From NCBI GenBank assembly GCA_017999915.1, contig JAGNKX010000017.1:1-64000 (forward strand): a stretch of DNA of 64,000 nucleotides. Direction: 5' to 3'. Positions 53,401 through 62,612 of the stretch are shown here, in pieces (position 1 is the first letter of the stretch; every line of letters starts with the position of its first letter). The position numbers and the translations under genes were made by a program. This DNA comes from Spirochaetota bacterium. GTDB lineage: Bacteria; Spirochaetota; UBA4802; UBA5550. The notes under the pieces were generated by a model that was not told the origin of the DNA, did not search any database, and worked only from the letters and a program-made list of their open reading frames with translations.

Positions 53401-54510
53401 TTATGCGATCTTCCGGCCGGCGTACTCCATTCCATGAGCACGAGCAACCTGTTCATTAGTAAGTTGCCCGTTGTAGGCATTAAGCCCTTTGAGCAGGGCG
53501 GGAACACTGCGAAGCGCATCATCGGCGCCCATGTCGGCGATCGTAATGGCATAAGGCAACGTTACGTTTGTCAGTGCATAGGTTGACGTGATAGGCACCG
53601 CCCCGGGCATGTTCGCCACGCAGTAATGCACCACGTTGTTCTCAATATAAATGGGGTCCACGTGGGTAGTGGGCCTGCTCGTCTCAGCGCATCCGCCCTG
53701 ATCGATGGCGATATCGACAAGCGCGGCCCCCTTCTTCATTATGGAGAGGTCTTTTCCGCTGATGAGCTTTGGCGCCTTTGCGCCAGGTATAAGTACCGCG
53801 CCGATCACCAGATCCGATTCTGCCAGGCATCGCTGTACATTCAATGCGTTCGACATGAGCGTGACGATCCGCGAATGAAAGATATCCTCGAGATAGCTGA
53901 GCCGTTCCGCGTTGATGTCGAGTATGGTCACTCGCGCGCCCATGCCTACGGCCATATGTGCCGCGTTGATGCCGGATACTCCTCCACCGATGATTGCAAC
54001 CTCGGCGGGCTTCACTCCCGGGACTCCCGCAAGCAATATCCCGCGTCCCCTGCTTGTCGACTCAAGACAACGGCATCCCGCCTGGAGCGAAAGCCTTCCA
54101 GCAACCTCGCTCATGGGCGTGAGCAAAGGCAGCGATCCGTCATTGCCCTGTACTGTCTCGTACGCAATGCCGGTGACTTTATTCTTTAATAGCACACGCG
54201 TAAGGGGCTCATCCGCGGCGAGATGAAGATAGGTAAACAGGATCTGCCCTTCACGCATGAGAGGATATTCAACATCTATGGGCTCCTTGACCTTTACAAT
54301 CATATCCGACTCTTCCCATACTCTCTCCGCAGATTCGCTGATTATCGCTCCCGACGCGATAAAATCAGAATCAGCTATGCTGGAACCGACCCCGGCTTCA
54401 TTTTCCACAAGCACGGTATGGCCCCTTCTGACAAGCTCTGCCACCCCGGCGGGCGTCAGCGCCACCCGTTTCTCCTGCGACTTGATCTCCCTCGGTACTC
54501 CGATTTTCAT
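53401..54510 (-). CDS. ald: Alanine dehydrogenase
   Basis: NAD-dependent alanine dehydrogenase of 369 residues, interconverting L-alanine and pyruvate plus ammonia. It begins MKIGVPREIK, with the active-site Arg and the KVKEP motif; the Rossmann motif is IIGGGVSGINAAHMA; and a conserved VDIAIDQGG closes the active site. ATG 54510 is preferred because the AGAGGTG site is correctly spaced. A 20-bp palindrome lies 27 bases upstream, probably the TetR operator. In the operon it would regenerate pyruvate for the aminotransferase, or feed alanine nitrogen as ammonia. Confidence 0.93.
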   Translation of the reverse strand: MKIGVPREIKSQEKRVALTPAGVAELVRRGHTVLVENEAGVGSSIADSDFIASGAIISESAERVWEESDMIVKVKEPIDVEYPLMREGQILFTYLHLAADEPLTRVLLKNKVTGIAYETVQGNDGSLPLLTPMSEVAGRLSLQAGCRCLESTSRGRGILLAGVPGVKPAEVAIIGGGVSGINAAHMAVGMGARVTILDINAERLSYLEDIFHSRIVTLMSNALNVQRCLAESDLVIGAVLIPGAKAPKLISGKDLSIMKKGAALVDIAIDQGGCAETSRPTTHVDPIYIENNVVHYCVANMPGAVPITSTYALTNVTLPYAITIADMGADDALRSVPALLKGLNAYNGQLTNEQVARAHGMEYAGRKIA

Positions 54511-54536
54511 ACTCATCACCTCTTGTATTTTGAAAG

Positions 54537-54556
54537 TTAGTTAGTTAACTAACTAA
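54537..54556. promoter_or_regulatory. 20-bp palindromic operator for the TetR regulator
   Basis: TTAGTTAGTTAACTAACTAA is a perfect palindrome. It lies between divergent ald (ATG 54510) and the TetR gene (ATG 54699), 27 bases from ald. TetR-family proteins typically bind such sites. It overlaps where the ald promoter should be, so repression is the likely effect. Confidence 0.8.
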
Positions 54557-54698
54557 AAATAATAAGATAACGGTTTTCCGTCAACAGATTTTACAAAAAA
54601 AACGAAAATCCGATAATTGTGAGTGATTGGAGATTTAAACTTGACCTGCCAATTGTCAGGATATTATTGAGAATAAGGATCATTCAGGGGTGCAATCA

Positions 54699-55295
54699 AT
54701 GCCGAAGAAAAGTGTGAGTGAAGAACGAAAGAGCCAGATAATGGAGAGCCTTTATAAATGCCTCCTGAAGAAACAATATCATGAAATCACACTCACGGAC
54801 ATTGCTGCGACGGCAGGTGTCAATCAGGGGATGATATATTACTTATATAAGAAAAAGGAGGAAGTGCTACTCCACTTTATTGACTTTATTGAAGAAAGAT
54901 ACCGTCGTGACTTTAGCGAGTATATGAACAAAGAAGAAATTCGTTCCTTGAAAGGGAAAGCGCTTATCGGCCACGCCATGAGTTTCAGCAATGACAGAAT
55001 AACCGTCAACAGGGACCTTTCAAAAATTTTCATCGAAATTTGGGGCATTGCCAACCATAATAAAAAGGTCAGAAAGAAGATGCGTCATCTATACGAGCAG
55101 TGGATTTCTCATGTAAAAGGTATTATTATTAAAACCGGCGTATCCGATGAGAAGGCGGAAGGCATCAGTAACGCCATGGTTTCGTTTTATGAGGGGAGTT
55201 CGTTAATCTCCATAATACTCGACTGGAAGGGGGAACAAATTAAAATCACTTTAAACGATTTCCAAAACAGGATTATGGAAATGATTGACGAATGA
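54699..55295 (+). CDS. TetR-family transcriptional regulator
   Basis: Repressor-type regulator of 198 residues. N-terminal HTH: ITLTDIAATAGVNQGMIYYLYKKKEEVL. The C-terminal ligand-binding domain is all-helical and less conserved. ATG 54699 has AGGGG upstream; the GTG at 54690 is less likely. It is transcribed away from the ald-aminotransferase operon, with the palindromic site between, so it probably controls that operon and itself. The inducer could be an amino acid, amine or amide handled by the operon. Confidence 0.9.
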   Translation: MPKKSVSEERKSQIMESLYKCLLKKQYHEITLTDIAATAGVNQGMIYYLYKKKEEVLLHFIDFIEERYRRDFSEYMNKEEIRSLKGKALIGHAMSFSNDRITVNRDLSKIFIEIWGIANHNKKVRKKMRHLYEQWISHVKGIIIKTGVSDEKAEGISNAMVSFYEGSSLISIILDWKGEQIKITLNDFQNRIMEMIDE

Positions 55296-55462
55296 TTTTT
55301 TCGGCACTTCCATGCCAGTGTTTCTTCTACGCATTTTTATACGCAGATTTCCGGGCCATACCAGGCCGATAACACTCTTTCTAATCCGCCTTCAGGGGGG
55401 GAGGGGCCGGGAAGCAAGATGTGGGTAATGACTATCAGGGTGGCGGGGGCTTCTTACGTCAG

Positions 55463-55683
55463 TGTTACGCCTCCCCGAAGGCTTCGGCGCATCTGCGGCG
55501 CGCCAGGTCAAGGCCCTTGACCAGGTTCTGTCGCAAATCCTTCACCGCGGGGATGGTCCAGTCCACCAGGCTCGACTCAATGCCGTCCTGGGAGGCGCGG
55601 GCCTTGTCCAGGTAGCTGCCGATGAAGCTGTTCCGCAGCTCTTCGGCACGCTCCGTTTCCCCCCTGTCCATCAAACGGTTGAA
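55463..55683 (-). repeat. Direct repeat: true 3' end of the carboxylase gene
   Basis: Second copy of the 47346-47566 segment in the same orientation, offset by 8117 bases. This is the native copy because it is continuous with the rest of the carboxylase. The repeat ends 2 bases after the stop codon. Confidence 0.85.
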
Positions 55684-58600
55684 CTTCTTTCCGAATAAGA
55701 GGTCAAAGGCCGCGTCGACCCCGATGACCGCCATGATGGCCCTGTCCAGGGCGATGTACACGATGCCGGGCCTCAGGAACTTGTTGAAGGCGTGGATTAG
55801 GCGGCCGCCGTAATTCTGGTTAAGGACCACGCTCACCACCGGGATGGTCCCCAGGATGTTCGTGTCGAGGGACTCCGCGCCGATGGCCTGGATGCGGTGG
55901 CGCTCCTGCTGGGACCCCGGAACGAAACCCGACGAATTGGAGAGCATGACCAGCGGTATCCGGTGGAAGTTCAAAAACTCCGTGAAGACGCGGAATTTTT
56001 CCGTGCCGAAAGCGTCAGCGCCGCCGCCCTTGCTGAGGGGCTGGTCGGCGATGATGCCGACGGTGCGGCCTTCCAGCCCGGCCAGTCCCGTGATCAGGTT
56101 CGGCCCGGTGACGGGGTTGTTCATGGCGCGGTAGAATTCGACAAAAGTGCCGGCGTCAAAGGCATGGTCGATGACCGACCCGATGATGTCATAGGGCTCG
56201 GCCGCGTTCCCGGGTATGGAGGGCGCCGTGGCCGGGACGCTGAAGGCGGCCGGACCGTCAAGGGGATCTATCATGGCGATGAGGCGGCATGCCAGGTCAA
56301 AGGCCCCGGCCAGGGAGTCCGCCAGGAAGGCCGCGTTCTTTTCCGCAAAGATGGAATCCGACAGGGACGCCTCCGGATGCCTGACGTATATGACGGCGTC
56401 GGCCGCGTTATTGATGTCGAAGCACTTGAGCCCCTCCGGGTGGGTGACGATATTGATCTTCAATCCCGATTTTTTCTGCAGGGTGTTCATGAAGTCCATG
56501 CGTGGACGCATCTGGATATTCTCGTGGATGTCGGGGGTCTGGTGCCACTTCCGTCCCAGGATCAGTATCTGGTGGGACCCTGTCCGGTAGGCTGTTTTCA
56601 GGAGCTCCCGCGCCTTTATGATGCTGGCCAGGGACCGGAGACCGGAATGGGTGCGCGGTCCCATGATGAGGACGCGCCTTCCACCGATCGTCGCGAAGCC
56701 GCCGATGAGAGCCTCGGCCGCGTAGTAGTTTTCCTTGAATGGCCAGAAAACGCCGCCGTCGACGTTGCCTCTCAGGTCGGCTTCGGTGAAAACGATATGC
56801 CGCGGCGCCGTGCCCGGTTCGGGCGGCGGAACGCTCCTCCGGGCAATGGCCGGCAGCCCCGTGCGTGAGCAGAATACATCCTGGACCATGGCGATGCAGC
56901 AGGTCAGGTGGAGCTTGTCGCAGGCCACGATGTCCACGATCCCCGTCCAGGTGCCCAGTATCTTGGCGCCGCCGATGTCATAGTTGGTTATGTCTTCCCC
57001 TATGACCGTGTGGACCACCTTGGACCCGGTGAGGACGCGGTATGATTCCTCGGAATCGAGGAGTATCTGGATTGAGGCCTGGCTCGATCCGTACACGTCT
57101 AGGCCGGCGGAGGAGCCGATTCCCACGGCCGTGAGCTGGAACGAGCGGTGGCGCCGGTCAAGGGCATCCGCCGAAAGGCTGAACTGCTCGTTAAGCTCCC
57201 GGAAGAGTTTTTTCAGCTCCGGGTCGGCCGTGTGCTCCACGTAGCTCCTGAACACGGCGGCTCCGCTCCGCTCGGTGAGGAGCGTGTTCATCATGAAGCC
57301 CTCGGCGCCGCGGTTCAATGAAATGACCCCTTCCATGATATTGGCGCCGGCGCTGTCGTTCCACACGTACAATGGCCAGTCGTTGAGGTATGACAGGTAC
57401 GCGGCGGCGATGTATTTGAGCCCCTCGCGGCTTCCCGTGGAGCCGCCGCTGACGCGGGAGTCCTTCATGTAAAAGCAGGCCGGCGATCCGCCGATGGCGC
57501 CGAAATAGATTTTAGCGCCGACGGGGCGGCTGATGATCTGGAGCTCCGAGGGATTCGCTTCGCTCATGTCATCGATGGAGGGGATCCGTATTTCCCTGGC
57601 CGTTCCCGGGTCGAAACATTCTTCAGCCCAGACCTCAAGGGGCCATTTACCGATATCCAGAAGCCTCTGGTCAGGGGTGTTAAGCCGTTCCCTGTCGTGG
57701 TAGGGGTTGTTCCGGTCCATGGGCAGAAGGAGATCAATGACGGTGCCATCGTTGGCGCGATAGGCCAGTATGCTTCTATTTCGGATCTCCCGCGAACAGG
57801 TCATTTTCATGTCGACGGTCACAATGCACCGTAAATTGTCGATGTCGTGGATACCATTAATGCACGCCGAGCATATGCGTTTCAGATCCTTGAAGGGCAG
57901 GGCTCGTTCCGAATCGTCGCTGTTCCATGTAAGTGTGGCGTCCCGAACAATGATCTCGATCCACGCGCCGCCGCACTGCTCTACACTCTGGTAGAGCCTG
58001 ATCACCTCCGATGCCTCGGTAAAGGCCGTTTTAATGGAGGCTTCAAGGCCAGGGCCATTGCCGTTAAGGGCCGTTGCGAAGGCCATGTAGGAGGGGGCGG
58101 CTTGAGTGTCGGGGGGCTCCAGCAGCACCACCGTCACGGAGGCCAGCGGAGACCGGAGTCCCCTGATCCCGAAGTTTTTTTGAAGCTTCGATATCCGTGC
58201 CGCGATTTCCGGGCCGGCCCCTGCCGGCATGGCGCCGTTCTCTGTCTTCGGCGCCGCCAGAGACTCTGCGCATAGACGGATCGAGTCCTCCCTGAATCGA
58301 TTTCGAAGATGGCCCTCCAGGAGCTCGCGGTCGGCCAATAACGAAAGGTCCATGGGACGGGAAGAGATGCCGCCGCCGGGGAACTGTGATGAAAGGATCT
58401 TTTTTATGAATTTCAAAAGGGAGTCGTCCCGCTCGGCCTGCTCCTGCTCCATCAGCCGTGCCAGGGTGTCGAACATGTTCTTTTTCGGATGGCGGACGCC
58501 GGTCATGACATGAACGATTGTCTTTATCGTATCGGTCCGGTCGAGACAGAACTGGTAGGCCCTCTTGAACAGGAGGAACACGTACTGGTGCGCCATCCGG

Positions 58601-61317
58601 CTCATCTCGGATTTTCCGTCCCAGCGGGAGATGCCGTATGAATCAAGGAGGCTCTTCAGGAGCCGCTCGAAGGGACGGGACGCATCGGAGAGGCCGTCAT
58701 GGCGGCCGGCGATATAGAGGCCCAGCTCTTCCTGGAACGAGAGACCGTCATCGGATACGACCGGAGAAAAGAGTTTTTTTATGTTCGCGTAATGGATGAT
58801 TATATCGTTCATCGTGTCGATGGTTTCGCCGGTGATCTTGGCGCTGTCCCAGTCGTCAGGGACCTTCTTTATCATCTCCTCGAGGGAATCGACCAGGGCG
58901 GGCTGATAGACGTACCCCTTGGCCGCGGCATACACAAGATCGATGGCGGTCGTGAACAGCCGGCCGGTTACGCCGCTTCCGGAAGCCGTGCGGGCGACGC
59001 GGCCGAGGCCTTCGATGAGTGATGCCGGCGAGGGGAGCGTGACGATTGCGGCGCTATCAGGTTCCGACCCGGCTTCAGCTTCAGCTGCTTCATATTCTTT
59101 TTCAACCGCCGCCAGGAGCTCCCCTTCCTGTATACTCCGCCCGATTATGCGGCCCCCGGAGGTGCGCGCTATCTGGAGCCTGGCCATATCGCCGTCCTCG
59201 ATGAGATAGACGATGCGGCCGCCTTCCGGGGAGGCGATGACGGTCTCCATCTTCATGGAGGACAGTATCAGCAGGGGTTCTCCCGCTTCCACCCTGTCTC
59301 CCGGTTGTATGTCACGGCAGAAGGAGACAAAAGAGCCCTGAAAGGGGGATCTGATCCTCTGAACTCGATCGTCCTCGGAATATCCCTCCGGGATGATCCT
59401 CACCCGGTAGTAGTTGATCTTGTTGGATTCGTCCTTCATGCGGATGTCGATATAACCGCCGTGGCGGTTTACCCTGACGCGGTACGAACTCGCTCCGAAT
59501 ATGATGAGCACGTCATCGCAGCGGTCATTCATTGCGGACAGGATGATCTCGCCGTTGTAGGTCCCGTTCACGAAGGCGTAAAAGGAATCGATGCCGGTCT
59601 GTATGAATTCCAGCAGGTAGCGCCGCCAGCCGTATTCAATGGTGTATCGGCTCGGCGTATCCGTGGCCGTCGGCGCCTCGGTTATATTTCCCACCGTGAC
59701 GATTATGATGAATTCCTTAACCGCGTTCTGAAGCATCATGAGGTGCTCGGTGAAAGCGCCGAATATGATATGCTTCAGGAAACGACGGTCCCCGGGGTCC
59801 CGGGGGCCGTCGGACGGCTCAAGGGAATTGAGCTCTTTGTTGTCTTTCAGGAGATTGTTGGTGTAATCGCCATGAATGAATACCGGGTGCCTGACGATCC
59901 TGAGCAGCTGGGGGATGTTGGTCTTGACGCCGTTGACGTACAATTCCTGGAGGGCCCTCTCAAGGCGGATGATGGCTTCTTTCCGGGTCGATCCGTGGGC
60001 GATCAGCTTTCCGATCATAGGGTCGTACATGGGGAGGATCGTGTCCCCCTCCATGAAGCCGAAATCGCACCTGATGCCGTTGAAGGTCGGGAGGTCCATC
60101 TCGATAATGGTCCCCGGTGAAGGAAGGTAATCGTTTTCCGGCTCTTCCGCGTATATCCTGCATTCGATGGAATGATCGTTCTCGGAAACCCGGTTTTTCA
60201 GCCTGTCGATGCCGATAATCTCGTTCTCCCTTCCGTCAAAGATGAGAATCTGCCACTTGGCGATATCTATTCCCAGGGACTGGTCAGTGACGGCGTACTC
60301 GACCTGGAGGCGCGTATTTACCTCCATGAAGCCGAACCTGCCGGTCTCGGTGTCAATGAGGAACTCGACCGTGCCGGCGCCCCCTCCTTTGCTGTATCCC
60401 GACATGTCGGCGATTTTTTCCGCCGCGGCCAGGAGGGAGAGTGCCACATGGTCGCTCAGGAAGGCATGGCCGCTCTCCTCGATGATCTTCTGGTTGCGCC
60501 GCTGCACGGCGCATTTCCGTATGCCGATGGCCCATCCATTGAATATCTGGACCTCGATATGGACCGGTTTTTTAATGAACCTCTCCAGATAGAACGTATC
60601 GTCATGGTAAAGGCTTCGGCCTATACGGGAGGCCGATGAGACGGCCGCCGCCAGTTCCGCCTCGTTAGAAGCGGGGTACACGCCCTTGCCTCCGCCCCCG
60701 GAGCAGGGTTTCACCATGACCGGGTATCCGATGCGGGACGCCTCTTGTCGGGCGGTTTTTATATCATCGCCATCAATAGTACCGGAACTTTCAAAAAGGG
60801 GAATGTCGTTCTGCCGCGCGAGGCGGCGCGCGTTCATCTTTTCACCCACGGAGCGCATGGTGTCGTAGCAGGGGCCCATGAAGATGATTTCACGGCCGTA
60901 GAGCGATGCCGCCGATTCCACGGTGCGCACAAAGGACATGTTTTCCGAGAGGAACCCGTAGCCGGAGTAGATGGCGTTCGCCTTGACAAGGAGCGCCGCC
61001 GCAATGACGACCGGAATTGATCCATAGTTGTCCGGATCGCCGATGAAGATCACTTCATCGGCGAACTCGTACCATGACTGGCCGCGGTCCGGATCGGTTA
61101 CGATGGAGACCGACGGGATTCCCTCCTCATGGAGGGCCAGGAAAAAGCGCTTGGCGATCTCGGCACGGTTCGCGACCAGGACTTTCTGCAGGCGGTGATT
61201 TCTCGGACCCAGGGAGGAAGGGAAATCCGATTTTCTGTTTCCGGAGATATTGGGATTGATATCGTGAAGCATTGTCAAGGCTTCATCGATGCTGTTTTTT
61301 ATCGAGGTGGTATCCAT
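55465..61317 (-). CDS. Single-chain biotin-dependent acyl-CoA carboxylase
   Basis: Multidomain carboxylase of 1950 residues. Biotin carboxylase domain (about 45-505): VLVANRAEIAKRF, the ATP-grasp loop CSGGGGKGV and the later EVNTRLQVEYAVTDQ. Biotinyl domain (about 655-720): the biotin site is Lys689 in SSMKMET. A long middle region has no clear family. Carboxyltransferase halves (about 1350-1500 and 1660-1880) show GAIGGSPACFYMKDSRVSGG and DQPLSKGGGADAFGTEKFR. Combining all parts in one chain is unusual in bacteria and recalls eukaryotic acetyl-CoA carboxylase. It would produce malonyl- or methylmalonyl-CoA. birA lies just upstream in the same transcript direction. Confidence 0.87.
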   Translation of the reverse strand: MDTTSIKNSIDEALTMLHDINPNISGNRKSDFPSSLGPRNHRLQKVLVANRAEIAKRFFLALHEEGIPSVSIVTDPDRGQSWYEFADEVIFIGDPDNYGSIPVVIAAALLVKANAIYSGYGFLSENMSFVRTVESAASLYGREIIFMGPCYDTMRSVGEKMNARRLARQNDIPLFESSGTIDGDDIKTARQEASRIGYPVMVKPCSGGGGKGVYPASNEAELAAAVSSASRIGRSLYHDDTFYLERFIKKPVHIEVQIFNGWAIGIRKCAVQRRNQKIIEESGHAFLSDHVALSLLAAAEKIADMSGYSKGGGAGTVEFLIDTETGRFGFMEVNTRLQVEYAVTDQSLGIDIAKWQILIFDGRENEIIGIDRLKNRVSENDHSIECRIYAEEPENDYLPSPGTIIEMDLPTFNGIRCDFGFMEGDTILPMYDPMIGKLIAHGSTRKEAIIRLERALQELYVNGVKTNIPQLLRIVRHPVFIHGDYTNNLLKDNKELNSLEPSDGPRDPGDRRFLKHIIFGAFTEHLMMLQNAVKEFIIIVTVGNITEAPTATDTPSRYTIEYGWRRYLLEFIQTGIDSFYAFVNGTYNGEIILSAMNDRCDDVLIIFGASSYRVRVNRHGGYIDIRMKDESNKINYYRVRIIPEGYSEDDRVQRIRSPFQGSFVSFCRDIQPGDRVEAGEPLLILSSMKMETVIASPEGGRIVYLIEDGDMARLQIARTSGGRIIGRSIQEGELLAAVEKEYEAAEAEAGSEPDSAAIVTLPSPASLIEGLGRVARTASGSGVTGRLFTTAIDLVYAAAKGYVYQPALVDSLEEMIKKVPDDWDSAKITGETIDTMNDIIIHYANIKKLFSPVVSDDGLSFQEELGLYIAGRHDGLSDASRPFERLLKSLLDSYGISRWDGKSEMSRMAHQYVFLLFKRAYQFCLDRTDTIKTIVHVMTGVRHPKKNMFDTLARLMEQEQAERDDSLLKFIKKILSSQFPGGGISSRPMDLSLLADRELLEGHLRNRFREDSIRLCAESLAAPKTENGAMPAGAGPEIAARISKLQKNFGIRGLRSPLASVTVVLLEPPDTQAAPSYMAFATALNGNGPGLEASIKTAFTEASEVIRLYQSVEQCGGAWIEIIVRDATLTWNSDDSERALPFKDLKRICSACINGIHDIDNLRCIVTVDMKMTCSREIRNRSILAYRANDGTVIDLLLPMDRNNPYHDRERLNTPDQRLLDIGKWPLEVWAEECFDPGTAREIRIPSIDDMSEANPSELQIISRPVGAKIYFGAIGGSPACFYMKDSRVSGGSTGSREGLKYIAAAYLSYLNDWPLYVWNDSAGANIMEGVISLNRGAEGFMMNTLLTERSGAAVFRSYVEHTADPELKKLFRELNEQFSLSADALDRRHRSFQLTAVGIGSSAGLDVYGSSQASIQILLDSEESYRVLTGSKVVHTVIGEDITNYDIGGAKILGTWTGIVDIVACDKLHLTCCIAMVQDVFCSRTGLPAIARRSVPPPEPGTAPRHIVFTEADLRGNVDGGVFWPFKENYYAAEALIGGFATIGGRRVLIMGPRTHSGLRSLASIIKARELLKTAYRTGSHQILILGRKWHQTPDIHENIQMRPRMDFMNTLQKKSGLKINIVTHPEGLKCFDINNAADAVIYVRHPEASLSDSIFAEKNAAFLADSLAGAFDLACRLIAMIDPLDGPAAFSVPATAPSIPGNAAEPYDIIGSVIDHAFDAGTFVEFYRAMNNPVTGPNLITGLAGLEGRTVGIIADQPLSKGGGADAFGTEKFRVFTEFLNFHRIPLVMLSNSSGFVPGSQQERHRIQAIGAESLDTNILGTIPVVSVVLNQNYGGRLIHAFNKFLRPGIVYIALDRAIMAVIGVDAAFDLLFGKKFNRLMDRGETERAEELRNSFIGSYLDKARASQDGIESSLVDWTIPAVKDLRQNLVKGLDLARRRCAEAFGEA

Positions 61318-61416
61318 GGATGGTTTTTTTGCTGTTGTTTTATACTTAGTACTCTATCGTGTATTTGTAAAGCAATTTTGGTCCGGATTTGGACAATGAG
61401 CCCGGGATTAGGATGC

Positions 61417-62160
61417 TTAGATATCATCGGGAAAGAGAACTTCGCCGCGATAACCGCTTATGGATTCGCCACGGTCGCTTTTGATCCTGAGGGAACAATC
61501 ACTGTTTATTCCGGATAAAATGCCATGTTCGAGGCTGTTATTAATGGCAAACCTGACCGGGGCGCCAATGGAATGGGAGGCCTCCACCCATTCCTCGATC
61601 ATGCTTTCATCGAGGGGAACTTTGAAATCAGATAAGAGTTCCATGCAACGGTGATGGATGGCGCTGAACAGTTCCTCCAGCGGATAATCAGCGCCTGTTG
61701 CTGTTTTCAGTGACCCGGCCGTGGTCCTGATCTCTTCCGGGAAATTGGTGCGGTTCACATTGATGCCGATGCCGATGATGACCGTCGATTTTCCCGAACC
61801 GGGAACCATCTCGCAGAGGATCCCCCCGATCTTTTTCTCGCCGAGGCGGATATCGTTGGGCCACTTGAGGTTTAGCTCCGTGCCGCAGTACGGCGCCAGG
61901 GCACGGCGGACAGCCAGTCCCGCCAGAAGGGTGACGCAGGAACAGTCGGACATACCGCCTGGCGGCGTGAATACCATGGAAAAGGTGAGGTCAAGGCCGG
62001 GCACGGAGAGCCATGTCCGGTAAAACCGCCCCCTTCCATCGGTCTGTTCCCGGGCCACTACGGCGCAGAACTGACGGTCCCACAAATCAGGATGGCTCCT
62101 GATATAGGTGTTGGTTGAATCCACGGTATCAAGCCGTATGATGAGAGGGCCCTGTGTCAC
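61417..62160 (-). CDS. birA: Biotin-protein ligase
   Basis: Attaches biotin to the lysine of carrier domains. Protein of 247 residues without an N-terminal DNA-binding domain, so a ligase only. Motifs: DGRGRFYRTW (biotinyl-AMP loop, usually GRGRRGR), LKWPNDI and KIGGILCE, and the IGIGINVN strand. It is directly ahead of the giant carboxylase, so its substrate Lys689 is encoded next door. Confidence 0.93.
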   Translation of the reverse strand: MTQGPLIIRLDTVDSTNTYIRSHPDLWDRQFCAVVAREQTDGRGRFYRTWLSVPGLDLTFSMVFTPPGGMSDCSCVTLLAGLAVRRALAPYCGTELNLKWPNDIRLGEKKIGGILCEMVPGSGKSTVIIGIGINVNRTNFPEEIRTTAGSLKTATGADYPLEELFSAIHHRCMELLSDFKVPLDESMIEEWVEASHSIGAPVRFAINNSLEHGILSGINSDCSLRIKSDRGESISGYRGEVLFPDDI

Positions 62161-62167
62161 GGTATAA

Positions 62168-62419
62168 CTATTTTTTCCTGGTGCCGCGGCGTTTCACCAC
62201 ATAGGAATAGAGCCACGCAAAGGCGAGGAGGAAGACGACGATCCCCCATATCCTGGTGTTTTCATTTTTGATAAGATAGATGCCTGCAATGGCGGCGAAA
62301 AGAAGGAGAAGTATGTTCCTGGCCTTCCTTAAAATATTGGATATCCTTACCGCGCCATCCTCCATTTTTTTTGCCGTTGCGTCGATGATCTTGTCGGCAT
62401 CTACTTTGAATTTTTTCAT
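62168..62419 (-). CDS. Small two-helix membrane protein
   Basis: Protein of 83 residues. A basic N terminus (KFKVDADKIIDATAKKMED) is followed by two membrane helices (ILLLLFAAIAGIYLI and IWGIVVFLLAFAWLYSYV) and a Lys/Arg tail. Function unknown. Its stop lies 7 bases before birA, so it is the first gene of the birA-carboxylase operon. Confidence 0.7.
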   Translation of the reverse strand: MKKFKVDADKIIDATAKKMEDGAVRISNILRKARNILLLLFAAIAGIYLIKNENTRIWGIVVFLLAFAWLYSYVVKRRGTRKK

Positions 62420-62552
62420 GATGTTTCGTCCCGGTATCCTTGAAGGACATGAATATAGGGCGGATGGGACAATTCAATAAAAAAATGAGCGGTTAAGTAA
62501 ATTGTCAGTTGCGGACGCCCGGCAGAGGTGTCGCATCGGCGGGGAATAAAAA

Positions 62553-62577
62553 GGGGGCGTCTCTATGAGACGCCCCC
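62553..62577 (-). terminator. Intrinsic terminator after the pyrophosphatase gene
   Basis: GGGGGCGTCTC (62553-62563) pairs perfectly with GAGACGCCCCC (62567-62577) around TAT. On the minus strand it is followed by TTTTTATT. It lies 36 bases past the stop of the pyrophosphatase gene. Confidence 0.88.
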
Positions 62578-62612
62578 GGTCATGCGATTAAGCGATAAGG
62601 ATTCAATACCCG

